Origin: Thauera sp. 28
GTDB lineage: Bacteria > Pseudomonadota > Gammaproteobacteria > Burkholderiales > Rhodocyclaceae
Assembly: GCF_000310145.2 (NCBI RefSeq)
Contig: NZ_AMXA01000003.1
Location: 186,001-250,000 of the forward strand
Reading direction: 5' to 3'
DNA length: 64,000 nt
Shown: positions 19,324 to 29,186 of the stretch, one piece after another
Position numbering within the stretch: the first letter of the stretch is position 1
Layout of the letters: each line of letters starts with the position of its first letter
The notes under the pieces: model-generated
What the model was told of the DNA's origin: nothing
Seen by the model: only the letters and a program-made list of their open reading frames with translations
Database searches by the model: none
Position numbers and translations under genes: made by a program

Positions 19324-19971
19324 ATGCCCACGACCCGCGCCGTGCTGTTCGCTGCCCTCTCCGCAGCGGCCCTGCTCACCCTGCCACCGCCCGCCGAAGC
19401 CCAGCGCGCCGGCAACGTCGGTGGCTGCGACATCCGCCGCGGCACCCTGTGCACCAACATGAACCTGAACGGCGCCGAGCTACCCGGGGTGAATCTCGCC
19501 AACTCGCAGTTCACCCGATCGGACCTGTCAGGTGCCAACCTGCGCGGCGCCACGCTCAACGAGGCGAACTTCTCGCAGGCCGAGATGGGCGCGATCGCCC
19601 TCGACGGGGCCTCGATGCTGCGCACCAACCTGCGCGGCGCCCGCCTGGGCGATGCCAGCCTCAAGGAGGCGAACCTGCGCAACGCCATCCTGCAGAACGC
19701 CGATCTACACGGTGTGGACTTCAGCGCGGCGCAGCTTGGTGGCGCCGACCTGACCAATGCCCGGGCGGAGGGCGCCCGCTTCGACGGCGCCGACCTGCAG
19801 CGCGCCAACCTGCGCGCGGCCAAGCTGTCGGGCGCGTCTTTCGCAGGCGCCAACCTGCAGGGCGCCAACTTCACCCGCGCCCAGCTCACCAACGCCGACC
19901 TGAGCGGGGCCAACATCGAGCAGGCGATCTTCCTCAACGCCCAGACCGACGGCTGCAAGGGTTGCCCGTGA
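19324..19971 (+). CDS. Secreted pentapeptide-repeat protein
   Basis: A 215-residue precursor with a Sec signal peptide (cleavage after AEA near residue 24). It is followed by about 25 tandem pentapeptide units of the A(D/N)Lxx type between residues 45 and 205, such as ANLRGATLNEANFSQ. These form a right-handed quadrilateral beta-helix. Cys residues flank the repeat at both ends (GGCDI, GTLCT and the terminal GCKGCP) and could close it by disulfides in the periplasm. The start at 19324 is chosen because the signal peptide begins there. No biochemical role can be assigned. Confidence 0.8.
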   Translation: MPTTRAVLFAALSAAALLTLPPPAEAQRAGNVGGCDIRRGTLCTNMNLNGAELPGVNLANSQFTRSDLSGANLRGATLNEANFSQAEMGAIALDGASMLRTNLRGARLGDASLKEANLRNAILQNADLHGVDFSAAQLGGADLTNARAEGARFDGADLQRANLRAAKLSGASFAGANLQGANFTRAQLTNADLSGANIEQAIFLNAQTDGCKGCP

Positions 19972-20010
19972 GCAAGCGAGGAACGACCACCGCGCTGAGC
20001 GGGGGACAAC

Positions 20011-20733
20011 TCAGTCGAGCGTGAACTCGAAGGTGCTGACCACGCGCAAACGCTTGCCGATGGTGCGCGAGCTGTCCATCTCCGAGCCATCGTCGTCGAG
20101 GATGCGGATCGTGCCCTGGTTGGCACTGCGCAAGGCACCGAGCCTTGCACCAGCGTCAGCGGCAAACTTGCGTGCCTGTTCGCGGGCGCTGAGGGTGGCT
20201 TCCTCGAGCAGCATCGGCTTGACGTCGTTGAAGCCGCGCAGCTGATACAGCGGCGCGCCGTCGCCGCCTTCTCCGCCAAGCTGGATGCCGGCCTCGATGA
20301 GCGGATCGACCCGGTTCGACGACGCCGCCACCAGGTCTACGCGCGCCGACTTGACCACCACCTGTCCGCGGCCGTTGAAGCGCAGGGCAACCTGATCGGG
20401 ACCATACTCGCGCGCGAGCAGGTCCTGCACCTGCAGGGGGCGGGCGTCGATCTCGTCGTCGGTGAAACCCTGCGCGCGCAGGAAGGCGAGCACGCGCTCA
20501 CGATCGGCGGTGAGTGCCTGTTGCACGCGTCCGAAGTCGTTGTCGGCGCGGCGGAAGGCGAGGGTCCACACCGCAAAGTCGCTCTTGACGTCGCGCTCGG
20601 CGAGACCCTTCACGGTGATGGTGCGCTCGGCCATGCGAAAGCGCTCGATGCCCTTTGCCACCTGCATGCCGGCAAAGCCGATGCCGATGGCCAGGATCAG
20701 CGCCGGGAGGACCCCGATCCGGCTGTCGGCCAT
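20011..20733 (-). CDS. SIMPL-domain (DUF541) protein
   Basis: A 240-residue protein with one N-terminal hydrophobic segment (about residues 7-24) that is either an uncleaved anchor or a signal. The SIMPL domain that follows begins with ITVKGLAERDVKSDFAVW and continues through the DEIDARPLQVQDL and SARVDLV segments. Relatives (YggE/OMP26) are periplasmic and of poorly defined function, sometimes linked to oxidative stress. The ATG at 20733 lies 2 bases after the lipA stop codon, so the gene is likely co-transcribed with lipA. The neighbourhood does not explain the role. Confidence 0.8.
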   Translation of the reverse strand: MADSRIGVLPALILAIGIGFAGMQVAKGIERFRMAERTITVKGLAERDVKSDFAVWTLAFRRADNDFGRVQQALTADRERVLAFLRAQGFTDDEIDARPLQVQDLLAREYGPDQVALRFNGRGQVVVKSARVDLVAASSNRVDPLIEAGIQLGGEGGDGAPLYQLRGFNDVKPMLLEEATLSAREQARKFAADAGARLGALRSANQGTIRILDDDGSEMDSSRTIGKRLRVVSTFEFTLD

Positions 20734-20735
20734 GA

Positions 20736-21683
20736 TTACACCACGCCTGCGCCGTGCGCCTGCTGGTCGGCCCAGTAGCTCGAACGCACCATCGGACCGC
20801 AGGCGGCGTTCTTGAAGCCCATCTTCAGCGCTTCGGTTTCGAACATCTTGAAGGTGTCCGGATGCACGTAGCGCAGCACCGGCAGGTGGCCACCGGAGGG
20901 TTGCAGGTACTGGCCTATGGTGAGCATCTCGACGTCGTGGGCGCGCATGTCGCGCATGACCTCGAGGATCTCGTCGTCGGTCTCGCCCAGGCCCACCATG
21001 AGCCCGGACTTGGTCGGCACCTCGGGATGACGGGCCTTGAACTCCTTGAGCAGCTTGAGCGAGTAGGCGTAGTCCGAGCCGGGGCGCGCCTGCTTGTAGA
21101 GGCGCGGCACGGTCTCGAGGTTGTGGTTCATGACGTCGGGCGGGGCGGCGTCGAAGATGTCGAGTGCGATCTCCATGCGGCCGCGGAAGTCCGGCACCAG
21201 CACCTCGATGGTGGTCTTGGGCGACACCGCACGCGTCTCGCGGATGCAGTCCACGAAGTGCTGGGCGCCGCCGTCGCGCAGGTCGTCGCGGTCCACCGAG
21301 GTGATGACGACGTAGTTCAGGCGCATCGCGGCGATGGTGCGGGCCAGGTCGATCGGCTCGTTCGGATTGAGCGGGTCGGGACGGCCGTGGCCGACGTCGC
21401 AGAACGGGCAGCGCCGCGTACAGATGTCGCCCATGATCATGAAGGTGGCCGTGCCCTTGCCGAAGCATTCATGGATGTTCGGGCACGAGGCTTCCTCGCA
21501 TACCGTATGGAGCTTGTGCTCGCGCAGCGTCTCCTTGATCTCGTTGAAGCGCTCGGCTTCCTGGCCGGCACCGAGCTTGATGCGGATCCAGTCGGGCTTC
21601 TTGAGGCGTTCGGCGGGGACGATCTTGATCGGGATGCGGGCGGTCTTGTCTGCGCCGCGCTGCTTGCGCACTGGGGTTTCCAT
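20736..21683 (-). CDS. lipA: Lipoyl synthase
   Basis: A 315-residue radical SAM enzyme that inserts two sulfurs into protein-bound octanoyl groups. It has the auxiliary cluster cysteines in [12 protein letters not shown] (C-x4-C-x5-C) and the radical SAM cluster motif CTRRCPFC. The C-terminal conserved Arg-Ser-Ser ([11 protein letters not shown]) supplies a ligand to the auxiliary cluster. Length is normal. It follows lipB in the same operon. Confidence 0.97.
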   Translation of the reverse strand: METPVRKQRGADKTARIPIKIVPAERLKKPDWIRIKLGAGQEAERFNEIKETLREHKLHTVCEEASCPNIHECFGKGTATFMIMGDICTRRCPFCDVGHGRPDPLNPNEPIDLARTIAAMRLNYVVITSVDRDDLRDGGAQHFVDCIRETRAVSPKTTIEVLVPDFRGRMEIALDIFDAAPPDVMNHNLETVPRLYKQARPGSDYAYSLKLLKEFKARHPEVPTKSGLMVGLGETDDEILEVMRDMRAHDVEMLTIGQYLQPSGGHLPVLRYVHPDTFKMFETEALKMGFKNAACGPMVRSSYWADQQAHGAGVV

Positions 21684-21755
21684 GGTCGCTGTTCTCTGTA
21701 GGTTCGGCGTGGGACGCGCTGGGGGAGCGGGGGATTATGAACCGGAGCGCGTCGC

Positions 21756-22415
21756 TTAGACAGCCTGCTCGGCGCGATGTGCAGTATCGGTGGCGCCAGC
21801 GGTATCCGCCAACGGCGGCAGCAGACGCTGCAGATGAGCGAGCAGGACTTCGCCGACCTCCTCCACGCTGGCCTCGATGCCGAAATCGCGCATGCGGATC
21901 GTCTTGAGGCCTTCGTAGCCGCAAGGGTTGATCCAGCCGAAGGGGGCGAGGTCGGCATCGACGTTGATGGCGAGGCCGTGGTAACTGCAGCCGTTCCTGA
22001 CCCGCAGGCCAAGCGCGGCGATCTTGTCGCCTGCGACGTACACACCGGGCGCACCGTCCTTGCGCTCGGCATGCAAGCCATAACCGGCCAGGGTGTCGAT
22101 GATGGCCTGCTCCATCAGGTGCACCAGTTCGCGCACCTTGAGCCGGCGCCGGTGCAGGTCCAGCAACAGGTAGGCTACCAGCTGGCCGGGACCGTGGTAG
22201 GTGATCTGCCCGCCGCGGTCGATGTGTACCAGCGGGATGGCGGCCGGATTCTGCAGCAGATGCTCGGGCTTGCCCGCCTGGCCCAGGGTGTACACCGGCG
22301 GGTGCTGCAACAGCCAGATCTCGTCGGGGGTGTCGGCGCCGCGTTCGGCGGTGAACACGCGCATGGCCTCGAGCGCCGGCGCGTACTCCACCAGGCCGAG
22401 GCGCTTGACGATCAC
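21756..22415 (-). CDS. lipB: Octanoyltransferase LipB
   Basis: A 219-residue enzyme that moves octanoate from acyl carrier protein to lipoyl domains. It shows the signature [16 protein letters not shown], the active-site lysine K131 ([10 protein letters not shown]) and the nucleophilic C165 (NPCGYEG). The GTG start at 22415 overlaps the stop of ybeD in a GTGA tetranucleotide, which implies coupled translation. Confidence 0.95.
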   Translation of the reverse strand: MIVKRLGLVEYAPALEAMRVFTAERGADTPDEIWLLQHPPVYTLGQAGKPEHLLQNPAAIPLVHIDRGGQITYHGPGQLVAYLLLDLHRRRLKVRELVHLMEQAIIDTLAGYGLHAERKDGAPGVYVAGDKIAALGLRVRNGCSYHGLAINVDADLAPFGWINPCGYEGLKTIRMRDFGIEASVEEVGEVLLAHLQRLLPPLADTAGATDTAHRAEQAV

Positions 22416-22696
22416 AGCACCACCTTGACCATCGGGTGCGAGGTGAGCTCGCGGTACAGGGCGTCGACCTGCGCCTGGGACACGGCACGGAAGGTGCAGG
22501 TCACGGCCAGGTAGTTGCCCTTGCTCGAGGGCCGCATCTCGGCACCTGCGGGGTCGAAGTCGGGCGCATGGCGCAGCACGACATCGGTGACCGCCTGGGC
22601 AAAGCCATCCACGCGCACACCCATCACCTTGATGGGGAAGCTGCAGGGGTATTCGATCAGGGTCTGGCGCGTCTGCGCGCCGGGAGCGTCAGCCAT
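22412..22696 (-). CDS. ybeD: YbeD-like DUF493 protein
   Basis: A 94-residue small alpha/beta protein of the UPF0250 family. It shows [13 protein letters not shown] at the N-terminus and the [13 protein letters not shown] strand. The family is found with lipB in most proteobacteria but has no firm biochemical function. Its start overlaps the end of dat by 8 bases and its stop overlaps the lipB start, so all three are translationally linked. Confidence 0.92.
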   Translation of the reverse strand: MADAPGAQTRQTLIEYPCSFPIKVMGVRVDGFAQAVTDVVLRHAPDFDPAGAEMRPSSKGNYLAVTCTFRAVSQAQVDALYRELTSHPMVKVVL

Positions 22697-23549
22697 TTCG
22701 CATCACCGTAAGCTTGAAATCCTGGTACCAGGCGTACATCTGGCGGCCCATCGGGCCAGGCTCGCCGCTGCCCACCGGGCGGCCGTCGAGCGTGGTGATG
22801 GGCAGCACCTCCTTGGTGGAGGAGGTCATCCACAACTCGTCGGCGCTGCGCACCTCGGCTTCAAGCACCTCGCGCACCTCATGCCGCATGCCGCGGCTGC
22901 GGGCGAGTTCGAGCACCACGTCGTAGGTGATGCCGGGCAGCATGAGGTGGCTCTTGGGCGGCACCAGCAGCACACCGTCCTTGCACACGAAGATGCTGGA
23001 GGCGGCACCTTCGGTGAGGAAACTGTCGCGGAACAGCACGGTCTCCGCGCAGCCGTTGTCGATCGCGTGCTGGCGCAGCAGACAGTTGGCCAGCATCGAT
23101 ACGGTCTTGAGGTCGCAGCGCAGCCAGCGGATGTCGGCCGCGCTCACCGCCGCGACACCGCGCGCGAGCTGCTCGGCGCCCGGCGTGACCAGCGGCTCGC
23201 TCATCAGGAAGACAGTGGGCTGGACTTCGGGGCCGGGGAAGGCGTGGTTGCGCTTGCTGTCGGCGCCGCGCGTCACCTGCAGGTAGACCGACTGGTCCTC
23301 CCACGGGTTGCGGGCGACGATCTCGCCGATGATCGCCTTCCAAGCCTGTGCCGTATGGGGGTTGTTCAGCCGCATCGCCGCCAGCGTGCTGGCCAGGCGG
23401 GCGACGTGCTCATCGACGCGGAAGGGCCGCCGCGAGTACACCGGGATGACCTCGTAGGCGCCATCGCCGAACAGGAAGCCGCGGTCCATCGGCGACACAC
23501 GCGCCTCGGCAAGCGGGAGGTACTGGCCATTGACGAAAGCAGTCACCAT
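22689..23549 (-). CDS. dat: D-alanine aminotransferase-like PLP enzyme (class IV)
   Basis: A 286-residue fold-type IV aminotransferase. It shows the N-terminal DRGFLFGDGAYEVIPV, the Schiff-base lysine K148 (CDLKTVSML), and the EGAASSIFV phosphate-binding loop. This form fits D-amino-acid transaminase, which makes D-Ala/D-Glu for peptidoglycan. It is the first gene of the block ending in lipA and lies just after dacC, so peptidoglycan and lipoate genes are joined here. Specificity within class IV (D-Ala or branched-chain) cannot be proven by reading. Confidence 0.85.
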   Translation of the reverse strand: MVTAFVNGQYLPLAEARVSPMDRGFLFGDGAYEVIPVYSRRPFRVDEHVARLASTLAAMRLNNPHTAQAWKAIIGEIVARNPWEDQSVYLQVTRGADSKRNHAFPGPEVQPTVFLMSEPLVTPGAEQLARGVAAVSAADIRWLRCDLKTVSMLANCLLRQHAIDNGCAETVLFRDSFLTEGAASSIFVCKDGVLLVPPKSHLMLPGITYDVVLELARSRGMRHEVREVLEAEVRSADELWMTSSTKEVLPITTLDGRPVGSGEPGPMGRQMYAWYQDFKLTVMRNG

Positions 23550-23581
23550 CGTGGGGTCTCCAACTGAGAGGCTCGCGCCGA

Positions 23582-24709
23582 TCACAGGCGCTTGAACAAC
23601 ATCACGATCGCATCCCACAGGCGGCCGAAGAAACCGGCCACCGGCACGTCCTGGAGGGCAAGCACAGGGTACTGGCCGATCTGCTCGCCATCGATCCGCA
23701 GCGACAGCACGCCCACCTCCTGGCCCTTCTCGATCGGCGCGACGAGCGGCTGGCGGCTCTCCAGCGTGACCTGGATCTTGTCGGCCGATTCCTTGGGCAG
23801 CGACATCACGAAGTCGGTGGTGAAGCCCACCGGCAGCTCGTTCACCTTGCCCTTCCAGACGCGGAACTGCGACAGCGCCTCCTCGGCCTTGTAGAGCTTG
23901 ACCGTGTCGTAGAACTGGAAGCCGAAATTGAGCAGCTTGAGCGACTCCTGCGCGCGCACGGTGTCCGAGGCGGCGCCGAGCACGACCGCCACCAGGCGGC
24001 GGGGGCCGCGCTCGGCAGTGGACACCAGGCAGTAGCCGGCCGTGCTGGTGTGGCCGGTCTTCATGCCATCGACGGTGGGGTCCATGTACAGCAGGCGGTT
24101 GCGGTTGGGCTGGCGGATGTTGTTGTAGGTGAACTCCTTCATCGAGTACAGGCTGAAGTACTCGGGGAAGTCGCGGATGATCGCGCTCGCCAGCAGGGCA
24201 AGGTCGTTGGCGGTGGTGTAGAGCTGCGGATCGGGCAGGCCGGTGGAGTTGGTAAAGTTGGTGTTGCGCATGCCCAGGCGCTGGGCCTCGCGATTCATGA
24301 GCGCCGCGAAGGCCTCCTCGCTGCCGGCGATCAGCTCGGAGATGGCGACGCAGGCGTCGTTGCCCGACTGCACGATGATGCCCTTGATCAGCTCATCGAC
24401 CGTGACCTCCTTGCGCGGCTCGATGAACATGCGCGAGCCCTCCATGCGCCATGCACGCTCGGACACCGGCACCACCTGGTCGGCGCTGATCGTGCCCGCC
24501 TTGAGCGCCGAGAAGGTGAGATAGGCCGTCATCAGCTTGGTGAGCGAGGCCGGCTCGATGCGGGTGTCCGCATCTTTGGCGACCAGGGTCTGGCCGGTGG
24601 CGTGGTCCGCCAGGACCCAGGCATTGGCGGCCAGCACCGGCGGCGGCACGGACTGCGCAAGTGCAGTCAACGAAAACAGCGAGACAAGAACGGCGATCAG
24701 AAAACGCAT
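23582..24709 (-). CDS. dacC: D-alanyl-D-alanine carboxypeptidase (PBP5/6 family)
   Basis: A 375-residue precursor with a signal peptide ending near TALA. It has the three penicillin-binding motifs S55LTK58, S115GN117 and K217TG219. A beta-rich C-terminal domain follows, and the last residues (FFGRLWDAIVMLFKRL) form an amphipathic membrane-anchoring helix. It trims the terminal D-Ala of the stem peptide in the periplasm. The ATG at 24709 starts the signal peptide; a candidate promoter lies about 106 bases upstream. Confidence 0.92.
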   Translation of the reverse strand: MRFLIAVLVSLFSLTALAQSVPPPVLAANAWVLADHATGQTLVAKDADTRIEPASLTKLMTAYLTFSALKAGTISADQVVPVSERAWRMEGSRMFIEPRKEVTVDELIKGIIVQSGNDACVAISELIAGSEEAFAALMNREAQRLGMRNTNFTNSTGLPDPQLYTTANDLALLASAIIRDFPEYFSLYSMKEFTYNNIRQPNRNRLLYMDPTVDGMKTGHTSTAGYCLVSTAERGPRRLVAVVLGAASDTVRAQESLKLLNFGFQFYDTVKLYKAEEALSQFRVWKGKVNELPVGFTTDFVMSLPKESADKIQVTLESRQPLVAPIEKGQEVGVLSLRIDGEQIGQYPVLALQDVPVAGFFGRLWDAIVMLFKRL

Positions 24710-24814
24710 GACGAAACCCGGGGAATGGAAGAAGGAAGACGCGGGGCGGCACGAGCGGCTCGGCGCGGGGCCCTGTCGGCCCCACTGGCTGGCTGGCCCC
24801 GGCGCAGCGGCCCA

Positions 24815-24844
24815 ATTATAGGCGCCGGTCGATGACAGACCCAA
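24815..24844 (-). promoter_or_regulatory. Candidate promoter of dacC
   Basis: The minus strand has a perfect -10 TATAAT (24815-24820) with TTGGGT 18 bases upstream (24839-24844). It lies in the 173-base gap between rlpA and dacC, so dacC need not depend on read-through from the shape genes. Confidence 0.4.
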
Positions 24845-24882
24845 AACGAAAGGCTTTGTTGCATCCCGCCTGCCGCGCTGGC

Positions 24883-26007
24883 TCAGCGCACCACCACGAA
24901 GGGCTTGAGCTTGAGCAGGCTGCCCATGCGCTCGGCGGCGCTGCGTGCCGCATCGACCGACTCGTAGGGACCGGCATGGAGCCGGAAGCGTTCGCCGTCG
25001 GCGAGCAGCTCGAAGCGCTCGGCCAGCGCCGCCGCCCTGCCCTGCACGGTGTCGCGGAAACCCTCGGCGTTGGCGTAGGACGCGAAGGCGCCGAGCTGCA
25101 GGAAGATGCCGCCGCTGGCCGATGCGATGGGCGGCACCAGCCCGCCGGCGCCATCGGCCGTTGCGAGTGCGGCGGACGTCGGCGCCGGCGCTGTGCTGCC
25201 CTGCATGTCGACCGCTGACGCGGCCGGCGCGGGCAGGGGCTCGAGCGCACGTGCGGCCAGCGCCGGTTCGCCGGCAGCGACCACGCCCTCGTCGGCGCGC
25301 GCAGCGAGCGGCGGTACCGGCCGCGTGCTCGCCACCAGGGGAGCCTCGTCGGGCAGGATCTGCTCGACCTCCACCTGCGCGCTGCCGGCGTTGATATAGC
25401 CCAGACGGTGGGCAGCAGCGTACGACAGGTCGATGACACGGCCGCGCAGGAAGGGGCCGCGGTCATTGACCCGCACCACCACCGAACGCCCGTTGTCGAG
25501 ATGGGTGACGCGCACGTAGCTCGGGATCGGCAGCGTCGGGTGCGCAGCCGTCATGGCGTACATGTCGTAGGGCTCGCCGCTCGAGGTCGGCCGGCCGTGG
25601 AAGCGCCGCCCGTACCAGCTCGCGTGGCCACGCTGGCGGAAAGGGCGCACTTCGGTCACCGGCACGAAGCTCTGCCCCATCACGTGGTAAGGCCTGTTGG
25701 CAAAGCGGTGCAGAGGCTCCGCGCGAGGCTCGGCATCGGGGATGTTGTCGAGGTCGTCGGGCAACACGTCGTCGGGACCGTCGTCCAGGTAATAGCCCCC
25801 GCCACGCGTCGCGCGCGCCGGTGCTGGCGCGCGCGCAGCCGGCTGCGTCGTCGGCGCGCTGGCGACCGGTTCGTCGCCCTGCCTGGGGGTCGAACCGCAA
25901 CCGGAGAGCAGGCCGGCGAACAGGGCCAGGCAAAACGACAGGGGCAGGAGCCGGCTGCCGGCAGCGCGCGCGGCACCGGCAGGGGAGGTCGAAGGCGTCG
26001 GATTCAT
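24883..26007 (-). CDS. rlpA: RlpA septal lytic transglycosylase, lipoprotein
   Basis: A 374-residue precursor with a lipobox (LLSGC, Cys near position 37). A low-complexity Pro/Ala linker is followed by a double-psi beta-barrel domain ([19 protein letters not shown] ... VRVNDRGPF) holding the conserved residues of RlpA glycan cleavage. A second Ala-rich linker leads to a C-terminal SPOR domain ([17 protein letters not shown]) that binds denuded peptidoglycan. It acts at the outer membrane side of the septum. It follows rodA by 15 bases in the shape operon. Confidence 0.93.
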   Translation of the reverse strand: MNPTPSTSPAGAARAAGSRLLPLSFCLALFAGLLSGCGSTPRQGDEPVASAPTTQPAARAPAPARATRGGGYYLDDGPDDVLPDDLDNIPDAEPRAEPLHRFANRPYHVMGQSFVPVTEVRPFRQRGHASWYGRRFHGRPTSSGEPYDMYAMTAAHPTLPIPSYVRVTHLDNGRSVVVRVNDRGPFLRGRVIDLSYAAAHRLGYINAGSAQVEVEQILPDEAPLVASTRPVPPLAARADEGVVAAGEPALAARALEPLPAPAASAVDMQGSTAPAPTSAALATADGAGGLVPPIASASGGIFLQLGAFASYANAEGFRDTVQGRAAALAERFELLADGERFRLHAGPYESVDAARSAAERMGSLLKLKPFVVVR

Positions 26008-26022
26008 CTTTCCGTCCGAAGG

Positions 26023-27165
26023 TCAGGTCTTGTCTGCAAAGCGGCTGCGCTGGATGCTCATCAGGATACCGATGCCCAGACAGAGCGTGACCAGTGCAGT
26101 TCCGCCATAACTGATGAAGGGCAGTGGCACGCCCACTACGGGCAGGATGCCGCTGACCATGCCCATGTTCACGAAGGCGTAGGTAAACAGGATCATCGTG
26201 ATTGCGCCGGCCAGCAGCCGCGTCGCATGGGTCGGCGCGTTGGCAGCAATGTGAAAGCCGCGCAGCAGCATGAGCACGTACACGACGAGCAGGGCCACCG
26301 CACCGATCAGGCCGAACTCCTCGGCGAGCACGGCGAAGATGAAGTCGGTGTGGCGCTCGGGCAGGAAGGCAAGGTGGGTCTGGGTGCCATCCATCCATCC
26401 CTTGCCCATGAGGCCGCCCGAGCCGATCGCGATCGTCGACTGGATGATGTGGAAGCCCTTGCCGAGCGGGTCGCGGGTGGGGTCGAGCAGGGTGCACACG
26501 CGCTGCTTCTGGTACTCGCGCAGCACCTGCCAGTCCACTTCGGGCTGGCACAGCGTGTCGCCGAAGGCGACGATCGAGCCCAGGCCGATCACGCCGGCGA
26601 CCACCAACGGAATGATCAGCTTCCACGACAGCCCGGCGAAGAAGATCACGAAAATACCCGAGGCCGCCACCAGCAGGCTGGTACCCAGGTCGGGCTGGAT
26701 CACGATCAGCGCCACGGGGACCACGAGCAATGCCGCCGCGACGAAAAAATCCAGCGCCCGCGTCTGGGCCTCGCGCTGCTGGAAGAACCAGGCCAGCATC
26801 AACGGCATGGCGATCTTCATCAGTTCCGAGGGCTGGATACGTGCCACGCCCAGGTCCAGCCAGCGCTGCGCACCCTTCGACACCTCGCCGAACAGCTCCA
26901 CCGCGATCAGCAGCAACACGCCCAGCACGTAGAGTGGCACCGCCAGCGCGAGCAGGCGCTGCGGCTTGAGCAGCGCCAACGCCCACATGCCCAGCAGCGC
27001 GATGGCGAAATGGGTGAGTTGCGAATCGACACGCTCGGGCGAGGCGCTCTGCATCAGGATGTGGGCGCTCGCCAGCAGCACGGCGAGCAGCACCAGCAGC
27101 ACCGGGTCGAGCGGGCGAACGGCGGCGCGCAGCAGCGCGAACGGATTGAAGCGGGTCTCGTTCAT
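26023..27165 (-). CDS. rodA: RodA peptidoglycan glycosyltransferase
   Basis: A 380-residue SEDS-family protein with about 10 membrane segments. It shows IQPSELMK, IQPDLGTS, the long periplasmic loop with GLMGKGW and FLPERHTDFIF, and the closing GVPLPFISYGGTAL, all hallmarks of RodA. It polymerises glycan strands in the elongasome with PBP2. The start codon overlaps the mrdA stop (ATGA), fitting the coupled RodA-PBP2 pair. Confidence 0.96.
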   Translation of the reverse strand: MNETRFNPFALLRAAVRPLDPVLLVLLAVLLASAHILMQSASPERVDSQLTHFAIALLGMWALALLKPQRLLALAVPLYVLGVLLLIAVELFGEVSKGAQRWLDLGVARIQPSELMKIAMPLMLAWFFQQREAQTRALDFFVAAALLVVPVALIVIQPDLGTSLLVAASGIFVIFFAGLSWKLIIPLVVAGVIGLGSIVAFGDTLCQPEVDWQVLREYQKQRVCTLLDPTRDPLGKGFHIIQSTIAIGSGGLMGKGWMDGTQTHLAFLPERHTDFIFAVLAEEFGLIGAVALLVVYVLMLLRGFHIAANAPTHATRLLAGAITMILFTYAFVNMGMVSGILPVVGVPLPFISYGGTALVTLCLGIGILMSIQRSRFADKT

Positions 27166-29174
27166 CGCGTCACCCTCGTCGGCTGCCCAGGCACCAATGC
27201 TGCCTGCGGCACGGCGGGCGCAGCAGGTTCGCGCGGCGGCGGATCACCCTCGCCGGTACGCGCCGGCGCTGTGCCATTGGCCGCATCCTCGGACTCGGTG
27301 GCGTTGTCGTCTTCCGCTGCAGGCGCACCTGCGCGCTGGTCGAGCAGGTAGTAGTCGATCACCTGGCGGGCAATGGGTGCAGCCGACTGCGAGCCGAAGC
27401 CGCCGTTCTCGACCAGCACGGCAAGCGCGATCTTGGGGTTCTCGGCGGGCGCGTAGGCGACGAACCAGGAGTGGTCGCGCAGGCGCTCGCGCACGTTCTT
27501 CTCGACATAGCGCTGGCCGCGCAGCGAGAACACCTGGGCGGTACCGGTCTTGCCGCCAACGCTGTAGGGCGCACCCTGGAAGGCCCGCCGCCCGGTGCCG
27601 CTCTTGTTTACATCCACCATGGCGTCCAGCACGGCCTTGAGATGCGCCTGCTTGAGCGGGATCTCACGCAGCGGCTCGGGCTCGATCGCCCGCCGCTCGC
27701 CGGTACGCGAATCGACCACGTACTTGACCACGTGCGGGCGGAACAGCTTGCCGTCATTGACCAGGGCTGCCATCGCGTTGGCGAGCTGCAGCGGCGTGAA
27801 GGCGTTGTAGCCCTGGCCGATGCCGACCGAGATGGTCTCGCCCGCGTACCAGCGCTGTTGCTCGGGCTTGCGGAAGCGGTTGCGCTTCCATTCCGGGGAC
27901 GGCAGCACACCGATGGCTTCGCCCGGCAGGTCGATGCCGGTGCGATCACCGAAGCCGAAGGGCGCCATGAAGCTGGCGATGCCCTCGATGCCGAGCTCGT
28001 TGGCGAGCTGGTAGTAGTAGGTGTTGCACGACACCACGATCGACTTGTGCAGGTCGACCATGCCGTGGCCGCCGATCTTGTCATCCATGAAGCGATGGCC
28101 GCCGAAGTTGAAATAACCGACGTCGTGGATTGCCTGCCTCGCCGTGCGCTTGCCGGTTTCCAGCCCGGCCAGCGCCATGAAGGGCTTGAAGGTGGAGCCT
28201 GGCGGATAGGTGGAGTAGATGGCGCGGTGCAGCAGGGGATGGTCGGGCGACTCGTTGAGCGCGCGCCAGTCCTGCGTGGAGATGCCATCGACGAAGAGGT
28301 TGGGGTCGTAGGTCGGCATCGATACCAGGGCGAGCACGCCGCCGGTGGAGGGCTCGATCGCCACCAGCGCACCGCGGCGGTCGCCGAAGGCAGTCTCGGC
28401 CACCCGCTGCAACTCGATGTCCAGGGTAAGCTCGAGATCGTTGCCCGAACTGGCCGGGGTGTGGGACAGCGCGCGCACCGCACGCCCGCTGGCGTTGACT
28501 TCGACCTGCTCGACGCCGGTGGTGCCATGCAGTTCGGCCTCGTAGGACTGTTCCAGGCCGGCCTTGCCGATGTGCAGGGTGCCGCGATAGTTGGCGGTCT
28601 GGCCGCGCTCCTCGATGCGCTCGACGTCGCGCTCGTTGATGCGGCCGATGTAGCCCACCACATGCGCCGCGGTCGTGCCCTGGGGGTAGTCGCGCAGCAG
28701 GCGGGCACGCACATCCACCCCGGGCAGGCGGTAGCGCTGCGACACCACACGCGCCACCTCCTCGTCGGTGAGCCGGCTGCGCACCGGCACGCTCTCGAAG
28801 TTGCGACTCTCCTCGAACAGCTTGCGGAAGCGGCGCAGGTCGCGGGGCTCGATCGGCACCAGGGTGGAAAGCTCGGCCAGCGTCCCCTCGAGGTCGCGCA
28901 CCTCGGAAGGCATGATCTCCAGGGTGTAGGTGGCGTAGTTGCGCGCCAGCACGACGCCGTTGCGGTCGACAATGGTGCCGCGGTGCGGCACCACCGGCAG
29001 CAGCGCGATGCGGTTGTCTTCGGCGCGGGTCAGGAAGTAGTCGTGACGCTGGACCTGCAGGAAGTGGAAGCGTGCCGCGAGCAGGCCGAGGCAGATGAGG
29101 ACGAACACGGCCGCCACCACTACACGCAGCCTGAAGCGGGCAAGATCGGCGGCCGGTGTGCGAAACTCGGTCAT
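27162..29174 (-). CDS. mrdA: Penicillin-binding protein 2 (transpeptidase MrdA)
   Basis: A 670-residue class B PBP. It has one N-terminal transmembrane helix (about residues 14-34), a pedestal domain, and the transpeptidase domain with the Ser nucleophile in GSTFKPF, SCN in IVVSCNTYYYQ and KTG in GGKTGTAQV. It cross-links lateral-wall peptidoglycan with RodA. The C-terminal tail of about 45 residues is Pro/Ala-rich and probably disordered. It is in an operon with mreBCD upstream and rodA downstream. Confidence 0.96.
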   Translation of the reverse strand: MTEFRTPAADLARFRLRVVVAAVFVLICLGLLAARFHFLQVQRHDYFLTRAEDNRIALLPVVPHRGTIVDRNGVVLARNYATYTLEIMPSEVRDLEGTLAELSTLVPIEPRDLRRFRKLFEESRNFESVPVRSRLTDEEVARVVSQRYRLPGVDVRARLLRDYPQGTTAAHVVGYIGRINERDVERIEERGQTANYRGTLHIGKAGLEQSYEAELHGTTGVEQVEVNASGRAVRALSHTPASSGNDLELTLDIELQRVAETAFGDRRGALVAIEPSTGGVLALVSMPTYDPNLFVDGISTQDWRALNESPDHPLLHRAIYSTYPPGSTFKPFMALAGLETGKRTARQAIHDVGYFNFGGHRFMDDKIGGHGMVDLHKSIVVSCNTYYYQLANELGIEGIASFMAPFGFGDRTGIDLPGEAIGVLPSPEWKRNRFRKPEQQRWYAGETISVGIGQGYNAFTPLQLANAMAALVNDGKLFRPHVVKYVVDSRTGERRAIEPEPLREIPLKQAHLKAVLDAMVDVNKSGTGRRAFQGAPYSVGGKTGTAQVFSLRGQRYVEKNVRERLRDHSWFVAYAPAENPKIALAVLVENGGFGSQSAAPIARQVIDYYLLDQRAGAPAAEDDNATESEDAANGTAPARTGEGDPPPREPAAPAVPQAALVPGQPTRVTR

Positions 29175-29186
29175 CGGCGCCCCGCC

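Noticed and set aside
23048-24844. CRISPR-like or tandem short repeats
   Set aside because: Apparent repeats in this and other stretches are GC-rich codon periodicity; no regular repeat-spacer pattern exists anywhere in the window.
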